Shown piece by piece: positions 34,997-44,455 of a stretch of 64,000 nt of DNA. The notes below the pieces were generated by a model. That model had not been told where the DNA came from. It ran no database searches and worked only from the letters and a program-made list of their open reading frames with translations. This DNA is from Flexithrix dorotheae DSM 6795. GTDB lineage: Bacteria > Bacteroidota > Bacteroidia > Cytophagales > Flammeovirgaceae. Position 1 is the stretch's first letter, and each line of letters begins with the position of its first letter. The stretch is from the NCBI RefSeq assembly GCF_000379765.1, contig NZ_KB903465.1:436807-500806 (forward strand), given 5' to 3'. The position numbers were made by a program, and so were the translations under genes.

Positions 34997-37900
34997 TTAA
35001 AAGCCAAGGTTTACACCAAATGTAAAGCTTCTTGTAATTGGATAATTACCCACATCAATTCCAAACTGGGTATCCACATTACCACCGACACTTGGATCAA
35101 GTCCGGAATAATTTGTAATGGTAAAAATGTTATTTAAACCTGCAAACACTCTCAGTTTTTCCAGTTTCATTTTGCTCAACATTACCTGAGGGAAGTTATA
35201 AGAAAGGGTAATATTTTGCATTCTAAAGTAAGTTCCATCCTCTACATACCAGGAATTACCCTGAGTATTGGTACTGAAATTAGACACATTTTCGAAAATT
35301 GGATTTTCGCTGTTTGGATTCTCAAAAGTCCATGAATCTTTCACATTCTCGCTAATTGAAGCACCAGCAAAAGAAGGATAAAAATGGTTAAACCATTTAG
35401 ACTGATTCCAAATCTTGTTGCCAGCCGACATAAAAGCATATGTTTCTAAAGAGAAGGCTTTATAATCTAACTTAATGGTTAAACCCCCTGTAAATTTAGG
35501 AACCGGGCTACCCAGGTAAGTTCTATCATCTGCAGTAATTTGTCCATCAGGCACACCTTCTGGTCCACTTATATCTCTATATCTAAACCTTCCAGGAGCT
35601 GCTCCTGACTGAGTGGGTGCATTTGCAACTTCTGCGGCATCTTTAAACAGACCAACCACATCATAACCATAGAAAGCAGAAAGCGAGTGTCCTACTTGGT
35701 TTCGAATAGGGTTTATACCTCTAAATCCAGGATTAATCGTAGTAATATAACCAGGACCATCTGGATCAAGGGCTACAATTTCATTCTTCAACCAGCCACC
35801 ATTTAAAGTAACTTCATAACCTAATTCACCTACATTATCTCTGTACTTAATCTGTAAGTCCACTCCTTTGTTTACCATTTTACCAACATTTCTTGCAGGA
35901 GCAGAAGCAAATTCACCATTAAGTTTCGAAATAGGCTGTACATATAAAAGATCTTCAGTGTCTTTTTGCCACAGATCTAAAATCACATCTAGTTTATCAT
36001 TAAAGAATCTACCATCAAATCCGATGTTTTTGGTAATTGCTTTTTCCCATTTGGCTGCAGTATTACCAATTCTTGATCTGTAAAACCCTTCAGCTGCAGA
36101 ACTATTTGAACCTGAAATATCATACGAAGAAGCTCCTACACTAGTGGCATACAAGGTATATTGGTTTGTTGGGGAAAGGCCATTTGAATTACCCATTATA
36201 CCATATCCACCTCTAATTTTCAAATCATTAATAAAGCTTGCCCCATCCATAAAGGCTTCATCTGAAATCCTCCATGCAGCAGAAACTGCAGGGAAAGTAC
36301 CATATCTGTTTTCAGAACCAAACCTTGAAGAACCGTCTCGTCTTACTACAAATGAAATTAAATACTTGTCATTGTAGGCATAATTCAATCTTCCAAAATA
36401 AGAAGAGAAATTAACGCCTTTGTAATAACCACTATTAACTTGTCTTGTATCTGCAGGAACAGTACTCAGGGTAATGAAGTCTAAATCTTTAGAGAAAGGA
36501 TTCAATCCACTTCCGCTCATAAACCTTCCAGTCCCGGTATTTAAGGCTTCTTGTCCACCTAAGATATCAATTGAATGAACACCAAATTTTTTCTTATAGT
36601 TAATGGTATTAGTCCAAACCCAACCGAAATTATAACCTGAACCTTCATTATAAGAGAATGAAGAGTTATTTTCCGAGTTTTCATATTGCCTTGGGAAATA
36701 TCCCCAGGAATAATTATTAGAATAATCAACACCATAACTGGTTCGAATTACCAAATCCTCTACAAGTTCTAATTCTGCATAAACATTACCAAATATTTTT
36801 GCCTGAAACGCTCTGTCATTTTGGTTTCTGTCCAAATTTGCCACTGGGTTTCTGGGATTATTAAATCCAGGAGCCCTTGTACCTGCATATCCGCCAAATT
36901 CGTCATATACCGGAATGATGGAAGGCATTCTAAATGCTTGCAATATATCGTTTTCATCATCAGCCACACCGGCTCCTCCACCACCACCAAGTAATTGCCT
37001 CACTTGCCTGTAAGTGGCTTGAAAGTTTTGACCTATTCTTAATTTATCATTAAGTACCCCAAATTGAGAATTGGCCCTCATACTATATCTTCTAAATTTT
37101 TGATGAAGCATTATACCATCCTGCTCCTGAAGGCCCAAACCGAGGTAAAATCTACTATTTTCACCTCCTCCAGACATGCCCACCGAGTGACGGTGAAGTG
37201 GAGCTACTCTTGTAATCTCATCATACCAGTTGGTTCCACTCTTATTAGCCCTGGTTACCTGATAAATATCTCCTTTTTCAGGATCAATATTATATTTGGC
37301 TCTTTCCGCCTCTAAATCTACATTTCCTACCACACCACCCTGGCTTCCAACAAGGATATAATCAGGTATTACAGGAGAAGTACCAGTTCCGAACTGAGGA
37401 TGAATAAATTCAGGGTCAGTACCATTTTGAATGGCAGTGTTTCTAAATGCATTCCAGGTCCATTCAGCAAACTCTGAAGGGTTCAAAACTCCTGGAGCAG
37501 TTCCCGGGTCAGTAAAACCAAACATTCCGTCATAAGTAACGCTTAGCTTTTTCGCTCCCTTTTTACCTTGTTTTGTAGTATAAACAATTACACCACTGGC
37601 AGCTCTGGCACCATAAATAGAAGCCGCTGCAGCATCTTTTAGCACGGTTGTGCTCTCGATGTCATCAGGATTTAAAAAATCAGTGGAGCCCACAGGGACA
37701 CCATCTACCACATATAAGGGCTCATTTCCACCAAAAGCACCAAAACCTCTTACCCTTACCTGAGAAGTTGTTCCTGGCTGCCCGTTTGTAACCACTGTTA
37801 CACCTGCAACCCTACCTTGTAATTGTTGTTCTACGTTTCCTGAAGGCACAACAGTCAAATCCTTTGCTTCAACAGTTGAAACAGAACCTGTGGTTTCCCT

Positions 37901-38263
37901 TCTGGAATCAATTGAGTAACCAGTTACTACAACTTCAGAAAGGGACTGTGTATCAAATTCCAAAGGAACATCAATCACACTCTGGCTTCCTACTGTAACC
38001 TGAGTAGTTGCATAACCGACAAATGAAAAAACTAATACGGATGATTCCGATGGAACAGATAAAGAGTAATTTCCATCGATATCTGTTGTAGTACCTGTAG
38101 TAGTACCCTGCACCAGGATACTTACTCCAGGAAGCGGACTATTATCCGAAGCGTCTGTAACTGTACCTGAAACAGTGGTTTGGGCATACGCACCAAAACT
38201 AAACAGGAACAAAAACGCAAGAAGAGGGATTTTCCCCCATGATAGGTAATTATTCACTTTCAT
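34997..38263 (-). CDS. SusC/RagA-family TonB-dependent outer-membrane transporter
   Basis: A 1088-residue TonB-dependent channel. Signal peptide to about residue 27 (AYAQ), carboxypeptidase-like N-terminal domain (about 30-105, VSGTVTDASDNSPLPGV ... FVGYATT), the SusC-specific strand SEVVVTGYS, plug domain (LQGRVAGV, VRGFG, PLYVVDGVPV) and a 22-strand barrel that ends in an aromatic strand (TFGVNLGF). Together with the SusD downstream it forms a pedal-bin importer powered by TonB. It lies downstream of two 7TM-DISM receptor genes in the same direction. Confidence 0.97.
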   Translation of the reverse strand: MKVNNYLSWGKIPLLAFLFLFSFGAYAQTTVSGTVTDASDNSPLPGVSILVQGTTTGTTTDIDGNYSLSVPSESSVLVFSFVGYATTQVTVGSQSVIDVPLEFDTQSLSEVVVTGYSIDSRRETTGSVSTVEAKDLTVVPSGNVEQQLQGRVAGVTVVTNGQPGTTSQVRVRGFGAFGGNEPLYVVDGVPVGSTDFLNPDDIESTTVLKDAAAASIYGARAASGVIVYTTKQGKKGAKKLSVTYDGMFGFTDPGTAPGVLNPSEFAEWTWNAFRNTAIQNGTDPEFIHPQFGTGTSPVIPDYILVGSQGGVVGNVDLEAERAKYNIDPEKGDIYQVTRANKSGTNWYDEITRVAPLHRHSVGMSGGGENSRFYLGLGLQEQDGIMLHQKFRRYSMRANSQFGVLNDKLRIGQNFQATYRQVRQLLGGGGGAGVADDENDILQAFRMPSIIPVYDEFGGYAGTRAPGFNNPRNPVANLDRNQNDRAFQAKIFGNVYAELELVEDLVIRTSYGVDYSNNYSWGYFPRQYENSENNSSFSYNEGSGYNFGWVWTNTINYKKKFGVHSIDILGGQEALNTGTGRFMSGSGLNPFSKDLDFITLSTVPADTRQVNSGYYKGVNFSSYFGRLNYAYNDKYLISFVVRRDGSSRFGSENRYGTFPAVSAAWRISDEAFMDGASFINDLKIRGGYGIMGNSNGLSPTNQYTLYATSVGASSYDISGSNSSAAEGFYRSRIGNTAAKWEKAITKNIGFDGRFFNDKLDVILDLWQKDTEDLLYVQPISKLNGEFASAPARNVGKMVNKGVDLQIKYRDNVGELGYEVTLNGGWLKNEIVALDPDGPGYITTINPGFRGINPIRNQVGHSLSAFYGYDVVGLFKDAAEVANAPTQSGAAPGRFRYRDISGPEGVPDGQITADDRTYLGSPVPKFTGGLTIKLDYKAFSLETYAFMSAGNKIWNQSKWFNHFYPSFAGASISENVKDSWTFENPNSENPIFENVSNFSTNTQGNSWYVEDGTYFRMQNITLSYNFPQVMLSKMKLEKLRVFAGLNNIFTITNYSGLDPSVGGNVDTQFGIDVGNYPITRSFTFGVNLGF

Positions 38264-38990
38264 AATTAGGAGTTTATTGTGAAAAAAATTAAAATATAAA
38301 ATCTTTATCTTAAATCCTGCAATCGTTTTAATTTCAATTTAAATCGATTGAGGAATTTCAATATGGTACAAACAAATACAGTGAATTAACTTTCACAATG
38401 ATTAATAACCTGAAATTTGAGGAAGAATTAAGTACTAAAAACGGAAGGTTCTAAAAAGATGTCAGACCGTAAAAGAGGAGATTTCTGAAAATAATTCAGG
38501 CAGTAATTTGTGGTAATAATCACTTTCATATTTATTAATTTATTAGTTAGTATTAATTAATTGTAGTATTAGTTAGTAGTTAGTGAGCTCAAAAAATTTA
38601 ATTCTTGGACTTAGTCATATTCATTGCCCAAAGATGAAAAAAAAATTTAATGAACTCAAAGTTGTTCTTTTTTTTTTTAGGATGCAAATTTTTTGCATAA
38701 AAAAAACAACGTAACTTTCTGATAAACAGGACTATGCAAAATACTCTTTGCGCTTTAATAACAATTAGAATCAGATCGGAACCCACTGATAATGAGCAAG
38801 AAATAATTTAAACGTAAGAAGTACATATAAATATTTTTTTGCACTTAAATTTATGCTCCATTCTCTATATTATTTCCCTAATTATGTAATTTAGAATCAC
38901 ACCTAATAAGCTTAACCACTTAAATCATATTTAAAGACATTTATAAGGTAAGAATTTATCAATTGTTTCTTAATTTTATTTCTATACTTC
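38264..38990. other. long susC upstream region with repeats
   Basis: About 730 bases between the transposase-fused receptor gene and susC, both on the minus strand; this must hold the susC promoter. It contains two exact 12-base direct repeats TATTAGTTAGTA at 38541-38552 and 38567-38578, an 11-A/T run near 38668-38679, and three copies of ATGCAAA in both orientations (38682-38688, 38692-38698, 38734-38740). No convincing TAnnTTTG element was found. A short open frame at 38598-38786 (minus) lacks gene-like composition. Confidence 0.5.
38541..38578. repeat. two 12-base direct repeats upstream of susC
   Basis: TATTAGTTAGTA occurs twice with starts 26 bases apart, inside a TTAGTTAG-rich stretch about 280-315 bases upstream of the susC ATG. 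This spacing would place two sites on nearly the same face of the helix, as in many regulator binding sites. Confidence 0.6.
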
Positions 38991-40892
38991 TTACAATTTA
39001 ATAATTTTTCCCCAACCGTCAACTTCTCCTATGTGATTTTCTTTTTTAATTTTATTAATTCTCTCCAAAATCTTTCCCTTAAACTTCCAACAGGTATTTT
39101 GACGAAGTTCTAAAATATTAGAAAGCTCGCTGGCAGTTATCTCCTCTCCATTTACATAAACCAAAAAAAGCAGGTAAAAAGCTTTCTTCATAGGTAAATG
39201 ACTTCTCTGGAAAATGGTATTCGTAGTACATGATTCATTATACCTGCATTTGGTGCATCTCCGGCTATAATTCCCAGTACCGCGAATGTATTTTTCATTA
39301 CCGCACTTTTTACATCTATATTGATTAGGCCATTTCAGCTCATCCAGATATTTATAACAAGCCTCATCATCCGGGAAAATTTTTTCAAATTCTTCAAAAG
39401 AAACATTGCTCATCATTACCCTGGCCTTTAGTAGGTCATTCAAATTTCCATGAAGTGTTAAGTTTTCATCATTCAGATTACTATTTATTTTTTCTATTTC
39501 AGCCTTTTTCTGTTGAAGTTCAATGGTTTGATTTTTTAATTTATCATTTATTTCGTTTAAGGCCTGGTTTTTTAATTCGATAGTCTTCTTATTCTCTTCA
39601 ATTTCTAATGTTCTCTCTATTACTTTCTGCTCAATTTCTTTATTAATCCTGTCTTTTATCCGCTCGTTCTCCTTTAGTTGTTCTATAGTTTTTTGTTGCG
39701 CAAGTTCTTTTTCATTTTTCACCATTTTGAAGCGATCTGCCTGCGCAAGAGAAAACAGCACAATTTCAATTACAAAACCTATATCAAGGCTATACACAAA
39801 AAGAATATTATCGGAAACAGTTAGTCCATATCTTCTGAGAATTAAAGATATTACTCCAAGCAATGTAAAGGAATATCCAATTACAAAAAACCGGGAAGAC
39901 CGGTGTCCCATACGCCAGGTTTGAACTGAACCCAGATATATTAAAATAAATGGGATTAGATAGAAAAAGGGAGCTTCAAAATGGTAGATCTCACTAAAAA
40001 CATATATTACACTGTAAATTCCCACAAAAACATTGATTAGAAAGTTAAGTTTTGGAAGTAATTTTTGAAGGTCTAAAAACGATTTAGCATATATGGTGAA
40101 AAATACCAGGAAAATAAATGGAGCACCGTAATTCCCAATTACATGGTTAAACCATGGCCACTTATTCCAAATATATTGAAAACCTATTCCATCTTCTGAA
40201 AATCCTAAAAGGCCACAGCTCAGGATATAAAAAACAAAATACAAATAGAACTTTTCTTTCATGGAAAAGAACAACAGCAGATTGTAAACGGCCATTATGG
40301 ATAAAATCCCATAAAATACGCCAAGCAGGTAATATTCATTAATACTATAAAATATTTGATATCGGGCTGATCGAAGCCTGATAATGCTTACTGGATTATT
40401 TGAAGCACTTATGCGAAAATAAAATGTGATTACTTCCCTGGAATCCCGTACCTCAGGAACTTTAAACAGAAAATTTTTGTGAAAATAATCCCTTGTTTCA
40501 AATTCTTGATTAAAACCAGTATCATCTAAAAGTGCTATAGTATCCCCTATTGTATAATACCCGGCAATGTATTCCTGATGCAAATCACTAGATTCTATTA
40601 ACCACTGTTCGTTTAACAACCCCTTACCAAAAATGCTAAACCTAACCCAATAAGTCACCTCCGGATTGTTAATTGGGATAATGGAAGTTTTGCTTAAGGC
40701 AAACTTATCCGAAAAATCATTGCTCAAAATCTCATTAATAGTCAACTGATTAGAAGAATCAATAAAGATTTCCTGATTAGGAAAACCTAATTGGATATTT
40801 TCATCTTCACCAGAGACAAATAAGGGGTCAGCAGCTCTAAGTAAAAACGGAAATATAATCAGTAGAAAAATGATTTGTAGTTTTATAATCAT
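38991..40892 (-). CDS. 7TM-DISM receptor fused to an IS1595-type transposase zinc ribbon and HTH
   Basis: A 633-residue fusion. Signal peptide (to about residue 20), 7TMR-DISMED2 periplasmic sandwich (about 30-175), seven-helix DISM membrane domain (about 186-390) and a long cytoplasmic coiled coil (about 391-490). The usual kinase output is missing. Instead residues about 497-620 read as the N-terminal part of an IS1595/ISXO2-type transposase: a four-Cys zinc ribbon (Cys527, 530, 546, 549), the SHLPMKKAFYLLFL segment and an HTH (ITASELSNILELRQNTCWKFKGKI). The chain stops at GEVDGW, where transposases begin their catalytic DDE domain (VEVDET), so no transposase activity remains. It looks like a membrane-tethered DNA-binding receptor. 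Same strand and just upstream of susC. Confidence 0.88.
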   Translation of the reverse strand: MIIKLQIIFLLIIFPFLLRAADPLFVSGEDENIQLGFPNQEIFIDSSNQLTINEILSNDFSDKFALSKTSIIPINNPEVTYWVRFSIFGKGLLNEQWLIESSDLHQEYIAGYYTIGDTIALLDDTGFNQEFETRDYFHKNFLFKVPEVRDSREVITFYFRISASNNPVSIIRLRSARYQIFYSINEYYLLGVFYGILSIMAVYNLLLFFSMKEKFYLYFVFYILSCGLLGFSEDGIGFQYIWNKWPWFNHVIGNYGAPFIFLVFFTIYAKSFLDLQKLLPKLNFLINVFVGIYSVIYVFSEIYHFEAPFFYLIPFILIYLGSVQTWRMGHRSSRFFVIGYSFTLLGVISLILRRYGLTVSDNILFVYSLDIGFVIEIVLFSLAQADRFKMVKNEKELAQQKTIEQLKENERIKDRINKEIEQKVIERTLEIEENKKTIELKNQALNEINDKLKNQTIELQQKKAEIEKINSNLNDENLTLHGNLNDLLKARVMMSNVSFEEFEKIFPDDEACYKYLDELKWPNQYRCKKCGNEKYIRGTGNYSRRCTKCRYNESCTTNTIFQRSHLPMKKAFYLLFLVYVNGEEITASELSNILELRQNTCWKFKGKILERINKIKKENHIGEVDGWGKIIKL

Positions 40893-41523
40893 AGGGAAAG
40901 GGGGTAAATAAAATCAGCCTTAATATGGCCTGTTCCTTTAATATATTACTTGATAAAAGGTAATGTGGTTTAATGGACAACAAGTCCTATTAACCTCATA
41001 TTATCCTGATAAATCTACCAAGGTAATAGTTATTATCTAAATTTTATGATTATCCCAGATTTCAAAGAACATTTATATTTATTCTATGGGGTTCTCTAAA
41101 CCTTTTTTGGTTTAAAAAAACTCATTCTTCCCAATCTTTAATTTATCATTCATCCAAGCACAATTCATTCTTTTAATTTTTCGAATGCACTACAAATCCA
41201 AATTTATTGGAATAAAATTAGTTTCCAAGGGTTTCTATAAAAATTTGTGTGCGGACACAAAAATATAATAAATAAATCAGGTTTCTATTATCAAATCATG
41301 AATTATACAGATAAGTAGTAATTCAAAAAAAAACCTGTATTATTTTGCCATAAAAGACTAATAGAGAGTTTACCGTTTCTCGGAAATAATAGTACCCGGT
41401 ATGGATTACCTGGTATGGAGTACCCGGTGTGGAGCACGGGTGCTTAGAAATTAAGTATAGGAATGAACCCTTATAAAGAATTAGGGAAACATTTAACTCA
41501 GGCAGGAAGTCAAATTAATTATT
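40893..41523. other. intergenic region between the two 7TM-DISM genes
   Basis: About 630 AT-rich bases between the kinase and the transposase-fused receptor, both on the minus strand. It contains a 14-base tandem repeat (41393-41434) and a small AAACC-T6-GGTTT hairpin near 41090-41110. No gene was found. Confidence 0.4.
41393..41434. repeat. three 14-base tandem repeats
   Basis: Three consecutive 14-base units, TACCCGGTATGGAT, TACCTGGTATGGAG and TACCCGGTGTGGAG, differ from each other by two or three bases. A partial fourth unit (CACGGGTG) follows. The GC-rich character stands out from its AT-rich surroundings. Confidence 0.75.
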
Positions 41524-43923
41524 TTATTGACTTTGTTTTACAGGAATTACGATACTAAAACTTGTACCCTCTCCCTCCTTACTTTCAGCTACGATTTTTC
41601 CAAAATGTTTTTCAATTATACTATGGCTAATGGATAACCCCAGTCCTGTCCCCTCTCCAACATCCTTAGTCGTGTAAAAAGGTTCAAATATCTTTTCTTT
41701 CACTTCATCAGGAATTCCATTACCATTATCGGTAATTCTGATTTCAACAAAATCGCCTTCCTCATTTTCGGATGACTCCTCTCCTGCAATAGCCAAAGAA
41801 TGAACAGTGGTGGAAATAATTACCTTGCCCTCTTCATTATCCTGCTTTTCCTTTACCGCATGGATGGCATTCACCAATACATTCATGAAAACCTGATTGA
41901 GCTGACCGGGATAGCATTCTACAATAGGAAGTTTCGTATCATATTCTTTAACTACCTTAACCCCTCCTTTTAATTGAGTTCTTAAAAGCGTCAGAGTTGA
42001 ATCAAGTCCGTCATGTATATTTGCAGTCTTTAATTCATCTTCATCTAATCTTGAAAACACCCTTAAACCTCTCACAATTTCAGCAGTTCTTACAGCGCCT
42101 TCTTTAATGTCCTTTATAAGCGCCATGGCATCTTCCTTATTCCCATCAAAATCAAACTCTTCCTTCATTCTCTCCATATCCTTCAGAAAAGCAATCACTT
42201 CTTCTCTTGAATTCTCCGGACCAATTTTATCATAATGTTCAAGGACTTCCATGAGTTCGGTCAAAACCATTTCCAGTGTTTCTACACCTGCATACACAAA
42301 ATTGATAGGGTTATTAATTTCATGCGCAATTCCTGCAGTTAACAGACCTACAGAAGCCATCTTCTCAGACTGAATTAGCTGTACCTGAGCCGCTTTTAGT
42401 TGTCCCAGAGTATTGTTTAGTTTTTCATTAAGAAAATTTAATTCCTTATTACTTGAACTTAACTTATGGTTGGTGATTTCCAGTTCATCATTGGTTTTGT
42501 AAAGTTCATCATTCTTTTCGTACAGTTCCCAGTTCATTTCCACCAATTCTTTGGCCTGTAAGGCAATTTCCTGCTGGTGTTCCCGCACTTTTTCAGTTCT
42601 TTCCTGTACCTTTTTCTCCAATTCCTGATTAAGTTCTATTCTTAACTTCTCACTCTTTTTCAGTTGGTTAATCAATTTTTGCTGTTCGTTTATTCGCTTT
42701 TCATCATTAATTTTAAATCGATATCCCAAGCCAAAACTAAAAAGCAGGATCTCAAGGATAATACCCAACTGAATAAAGCTCACTGCAAAACTCACTTCCC
42801 AAAACACCAATAAAAAGGTGGCCAATAATGCCATAATTTTCAAACTTACTGTTCCGAAAATTAAATAAAGCGCAAGGCTGCTTCGGGTTTTTAATAGGGC
42901 AATTAGTAATATACTGGAAAAAAGCACCGCTGAAAGTAAAACGTAAGTACTAATTTTACTCACCAGGTAATAATTGAAATCTATTGATAAAATTGATAGT
43001 TCAACCGCAAGGATAATCAGGCGCCCCCTGATTACCCATAATAAAATCTTATCCCAAAAGGGAATAAGTTTTTTGGTATCCACAAACAATCGGATAAACT
43101 GAAAATAACTGACCGTTGCCAGTCCGGAGAGCGCATAAATAAAAGGGTTAATCTGAGGAAAACTTTTTGCGATACTTTCAATGGCAAATCCATAATAATA
43201 AATGAAGTATAGCATCATTGTCCCAATGTAAACCGCATAAAAAAGATATGCCTTATCCTTAATGTAGAAATATAGGAAAAGGTTATATACCATCATTATC
43301 CAGATAATACCCTGAAAAATACCCTGAAATAAATTTCTTTGTTCCAATTCCTGATGATAAGATTCAATGGAACTTATTTTCACATCAAAAACAGGAGGTC
43401 TTTTATCTACATTCTTAATTTTTATAAAAACATTGTAAGTAGTTTTTGCCGGAATACTTAAAATAACTTTACATTTCCTGTTTTTAGGCAGTTCTTTTTC
43501 TTCGAAAGGTACGTATTCCCCAGATTCCTTAGTGACCAGTTTTCCCTTTTTATCAAAATAGTATACCTCCGAAAAATTAGTTCCTTTCTGTGCAGTTTGA
43601 AATAACCATTGTTTATCCTCCGAAGCATTATTTTTTATGGAAATCTTACCCCAATATGTGTTTGAGGCTTTTAATGGTTGATCAAAACTTTTTAAAGGCA
43701 GGAATTTATTGGCATATTTTTCAGAAATAATTTCATTAAAGGTCAGTAAGTTGGTTTGGTCCTCAAATATAGACAGGTACTGGTTCAGAAAGCCATGTCT
43801 GCTATTTTCTGAATCCAAAACAACGGTATTTACCAGTTCTTCAGGATTTGTGGCATAAGCAATTATTTGGCTGAATCCATTAATTATAAAGATGAAAAAA
43901 ATAAAAAGTAATTTTCTAAACAT
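41524..43923 (-). CDS. 7TM-DISM sensor histidine kinase
   Basis: A 799-residue receptor kinase. Signal peptide (to about residue 25), 7TMR-DISMED2 domain (about 30-190), seven membrane helices (about 200-400), then a long heptad coiled coil (about 405-520) with a repeated ELYEKNDELYKTNDELEITN pattern. The HisKA domain has His534 in GIAHEINNPINF and the HATPase domain has VLVNAIHAV (N box), DNGNGIP and GTGLGLSIS. The signal is probably a carbohydrate or other small ligand at the periplasmic domain. No response regulator is adjacent. It shares its sensor architecture with the transposase-fused receptor downstream. Confidence 0.93.
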   Translation of the reverse strand: MFRKLLFIFFIFIINGFSQIIAYATNPEELVNTVVLDSENSRHGFLNQYLSIFEDQTNLLTFNEIISEKYANKFLPLKSFDQPLKASNTYWGKISIKNNASEDKQWLFQTAQKGTNFSEVYYFDKKGKLVTKESGEYVPFEEKELPKNRKCKVILSIPAKTTYNVFIKIKNVDKRPPVFDVKISSIESYHQELEQRNLFQGIFQGIIWIMMVYNLFLYFYIKDKAYLFYAVYIGTMMLYFIYYYGFAIESIAKSFPQINPFIYALSGLATVSYFQFIRLFVDTKKLIPFWDKILLWVIRGRLIILAVELSILSIDFNYYLVSKISTYVLLSAVLFSSILLIALLKTRSSLALYLIFGTVSLKIMALLATFLLVFWEVSFAVSFIQLGIILEILLFSFGLGYRFKINDEKRINEQQKLINQLKKSEKLRIELNQELEKKVQERTEKVREHQQEIALQAKELVEMNWELYEKNDELYKTNDELEITNHKLSSSNKELNFLNEKLNNTLGQLKAAQVQLIQSEKMASVGLLTAGIAHEINNPINFVYAGVETLEMVLTELMEVLEHYDKIGPENSREEVIAFLKDMERMKEEFDFDGNKEDAMALIKDIKEGAVRTAEIVRGLRVFSRLDEDELKTANIHDGLDSTLTLLRTQLKGGVKVVKEYDTKLPIVECYPGQLNQVFMNVLVNAIHAVKEKQDNEEGKVIISTTVHSLAIAGEESSENEEGDFVEIRITDNGNGIPDEVKEKIFEPFYTTKDVGEGTGLGLSISHSIIEKHFGKIVAESKEGEGTSFSIVIPVKQSQ

Positions 43924-44274
43924 GAACTAGTAGTTTCTTCTCTCCGACTTGCAGAGAAATATTTAGTGAGGATTCGAAAAAAATCATTCGCAAAAATTCC
44001 ACATTTTCATACCTCTTTTAAATATTACTATTTCAATACTGCATAAGGGGTGGTTTATTTTATAGCACAGGTCTAAATTATTCCCAAATTATTACATCAT
44101 GGTTGAAAAGGGAATGGAAAATTGGCTAAAGTATGTTTTTGCATAAATTTAAAGTCAAACCGATGGCTTAATTATCAGGATTCCCCAGGCTTGTTCCCAA
44201 ACAAAATAATAAAGAAAATCCCTTCTATCTCTGTTCTTTAATGGAATAAAAAGAAAGCATTAAAAGAATTTCAT

Positions 44275-44282
44275 TACTTTTG
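44275..44282 (+). promoter_or_regulatory. candidate -7 element for gatB or a leader RNA
   Basis: TACTTTTG fits the Bacteroidota -7 consensus TAnnTTTG, with a predicted start near 44289, just before the structured stretch. No clear -33 TTG is visible. Confidence 0.3.
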
Positions 44283-44288
44283 TAGCCC

Positions 44289-44431
44289 AAAATTATTGTG
44301 GATTTTGTTAAAGAATCTACCGATTTTTGGAAAGTTCGCTAACATTCTCAGACAAATTTTATAATTCATGTAATAATTGTCTGCATTGTTTAGCATTATT
44401 GAAACCTGCTCTTTCGGCAGGATTTTTATTT
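44289..44431 (+). ncRNA. candidate structured leader RNA or small RNA upstream of gatB
   Basis: Three successive hairpins are visible: 44298-44304 with 44314-44320 (7 bp, one G-U); a two-layer stem 44338-44344 with 44387-44394 enclosing 44349-44358 with 44375-44383; and a terminator-like stem CCTGC/GCAGG (44405-44409 with 44417-44421) followed by ATTTTTATTTT. A -7-type element lies just upstream. The whole could be a 5' leader that attenuates gatB or a separate RNA of about 140 nt. No known RNA family was recognised. Confidence 0.4.
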
Positions 44432-44455
44432 TAAGGTTTTGAAATCATTTATTTA

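Larger units (their letters stand above)
43924..44455. other. intergenic region upstream of gatB, with a candidate structured RNA
   Basis: About 530 bases between divergent genes. The part next to gatB (44283-44431) carries several hairpins and a terminator-like element, described separately. The rest (43924-44270) has no recognised feature. Confidence 0.4.

Noticed and set aside
38598-38786. A 62-residue minus-strand gene in the susC leader
   Set aside because: Low-complexity Lys/Phe-rich translation from an A/T-rich stretch and no gene-like features.
38991-40892. A complete IS1595-type insertion sequence next to susC
   Set aside because: The transposase-like part lacks the DDE catalytic domain, is in frame with a receptor, and no terminal inverted repeats or target duplications were seen around it.
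41393-41434. A CRISPR array
   Set aside because: The 14-base units are directly adjacent, without spacers, and no cas genes are present.
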